Both the position numbers and the translations under genes were made by a program. Below, in pieces: positions 63,122 to 64,000 of a stretch of 64,000 nt of DNA. The notes beneath the pieces were generated by a model. That model had not been told where the DNA came from and did no database searches. It saw nothing but the letters and a program-made list of their open reading frames with translations. Within the stretch, counting starts at the first letter, position 1. Each line of letters starts with the position of its first letter. Source of the stretch: Pyrocephalus nanus (Eukaryota > Chordata > Aves > Passeriformes > Tyrannidae); contig CM076277.1 in assembly GCA_038380795.1 (NCBI GenBank), positions 463,501 through 527,500 on the forward strand, in the 5' to 3' direction.

Positions 63122-63356
63122 CCAAGTCTGAACCGGTCTGAACCGGTCTGAACTAGTTTAAACCGTTGTGAGACTGCTGCTCTTTCTAAACTGATACAAG
63201 AATAGGGAAGCACTGCTGTAAATATAGAGCATTATTGCCTAGTTAGATTTGTGGAGGGTGAGAGAAAATTGGCCCAGAGTAAACGCAAAACATTTTTGGT
63301 GCAAAATGTGGATAGAGACTGCTAGGAGGGATAAGGACCAGATCAGATCACAACAC

Positions 63357-63927
63357 CAAATTATATTTGAAACCCTCAGGAAACCCCAAACGACAAAATG
63401 CTCCTAAAAACCCCCCAAACACCAGAAAACCCCCATCAAATTACAAAAGCACCTTACCATTCCTAAGCAAATTACACAGTAAAAACTGCTTAGAGACAGA
63501 GTTTTATGCCTTTAAACAGCAGGTATTTATTAGGCGACGTCATGCAGCTCTCCGGCTCGGGCTGGGCAAAAAGAGCTCCGAAATGTTTGAGTAAAAACAC
63601 GCAATTTATACAGTTTCTAATTACGATTACAACATATTCATATACGTACCCATGTTATTGTATTATTGGATTACTATATGTCAGGGTGGAGTTTGAGGCG
63701 TGGTCTTTCTTCTGAGGAATATCATGGTGATACATCCTGCCTTCATCATAGGGTCTCAAATTTATTCCTCATTTTTGGGTGACCCCGGAGACCTTCTGTA
63801 CTTTCCATTGTTTCATGTTCTATCCGTTGGAGCTTGGAAAAAGCCTTGGCTTCGGGCCTATTTTACCTATTCAAAGATCTACCTTAGCCTGTTTGGCTAT
63901 AATTTATTACCTCTGGGCTCTTTGTGC
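63357..63927 (-). mobile_element. LTR-like block, unit 17
   Basis: TATA is at 63603-63610 and AATAAA at 63526-63531 (- strand). It shares GTCAGGGTGG with unit 16 and CAAAGATC with unit 15. Confidence 0.4.
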
Positions 63928-64000
63928 AATGTACCTGTTGGTTTCTAGGTCTGCAGAATTTGTACGGAACAAAATCTTTTTTGAGTGAGGTAGAGAAAGC

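Larger units (their letters stand above)
60947..64000 (+). repeat. Macrosatellite unit 17 (divergent subtype, cut by window end)
   Basis: The first 3,054 bp of a unit are present; the window ends just before the G8 run. It has the same divergent left part as unit 16, plus a private CAGACTAGTAA near 62824. CAAAGATCTAC near 63873 matches unit 15. Confidence 0.96.

Overview
The window is one uninterrupted head-to-tail macrosatellite. Sixteen complete units and one truncated unit, each about 3.8 kb, fill all 64,000 bases. I find no supportable protein-coding gene, tRNA or rRNA. Every unit carries an internal tract of the vertebrate-type telomere repeat with CCCTAA on the + strand, always in the same orientation. 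This points to eukaryotic, probably vertebrate, heterochromatin that is subtelomeric, pericentromeric or on a sex or microchromosome. The ~190-bp satellite monomer inside each unit and the style of an antisense LTR-like element make a bird my best guess, but that is inference from general features, not from a database match.

Layout of one unit, using unit 2 (3722-7529) as the reference. (1) A 1,949-bp left part (3722-5670) is built from about ten degenerate monomers of ~190 bp plus the first 39 bp of an eleventh. (2) A telomeric tract (5671-5954) starts exactly where that eleventh monomer should read TTACCCTCAGG. (3) A 1,575-bp right part (5955-7529) holds, in order, four 10-bp repeats, an unidentified spacer, an antisense LTR-like block with TATA and AATAAA motifs on the - strand, a junction ending in a G8 run, one and a half more satellite monomers, and a CpG-rich spacer with CCAAT and TATA motifs on the - strand. 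Positions in any other unit follow from three numbers: unit start S, tract start S+1949 (S+1962 in unit 1), and tract end E, after which 1,575 bp remain to the next unit.

The array is very homogeneous. Outside the telomeric tract each complete unit is exactly 3,524 bp; unit 1 is 3,537 because of a 13-bp duplication. Length variation between units (3,664-4,056 bp) otherwise comes only from the telomeric tract (140-532 bp). Units differ by scattered substitutions whose distribution is mosaic, implying ongoing exchange between units. Units 16-17 form a distinct subtype that keeps apparently ancestral bases, suggesting an array edge or older segment on the right.

The most interesting possibility is functional. 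Both promoter-like regions in each unit, the CpG-rich CCAAT/TATA spacer and the LTR-like block, point along the - strand toward the telomeric tract, where the transcript would read UUAGGG. Each unit therefore has the layout of a TERRA-type (telomeric-repeat RNA) transcription cassette, repeated 17 times. A poly(A) signal lies between the promoters and the tract, so this is a hypothesis and not a demonstrated function.
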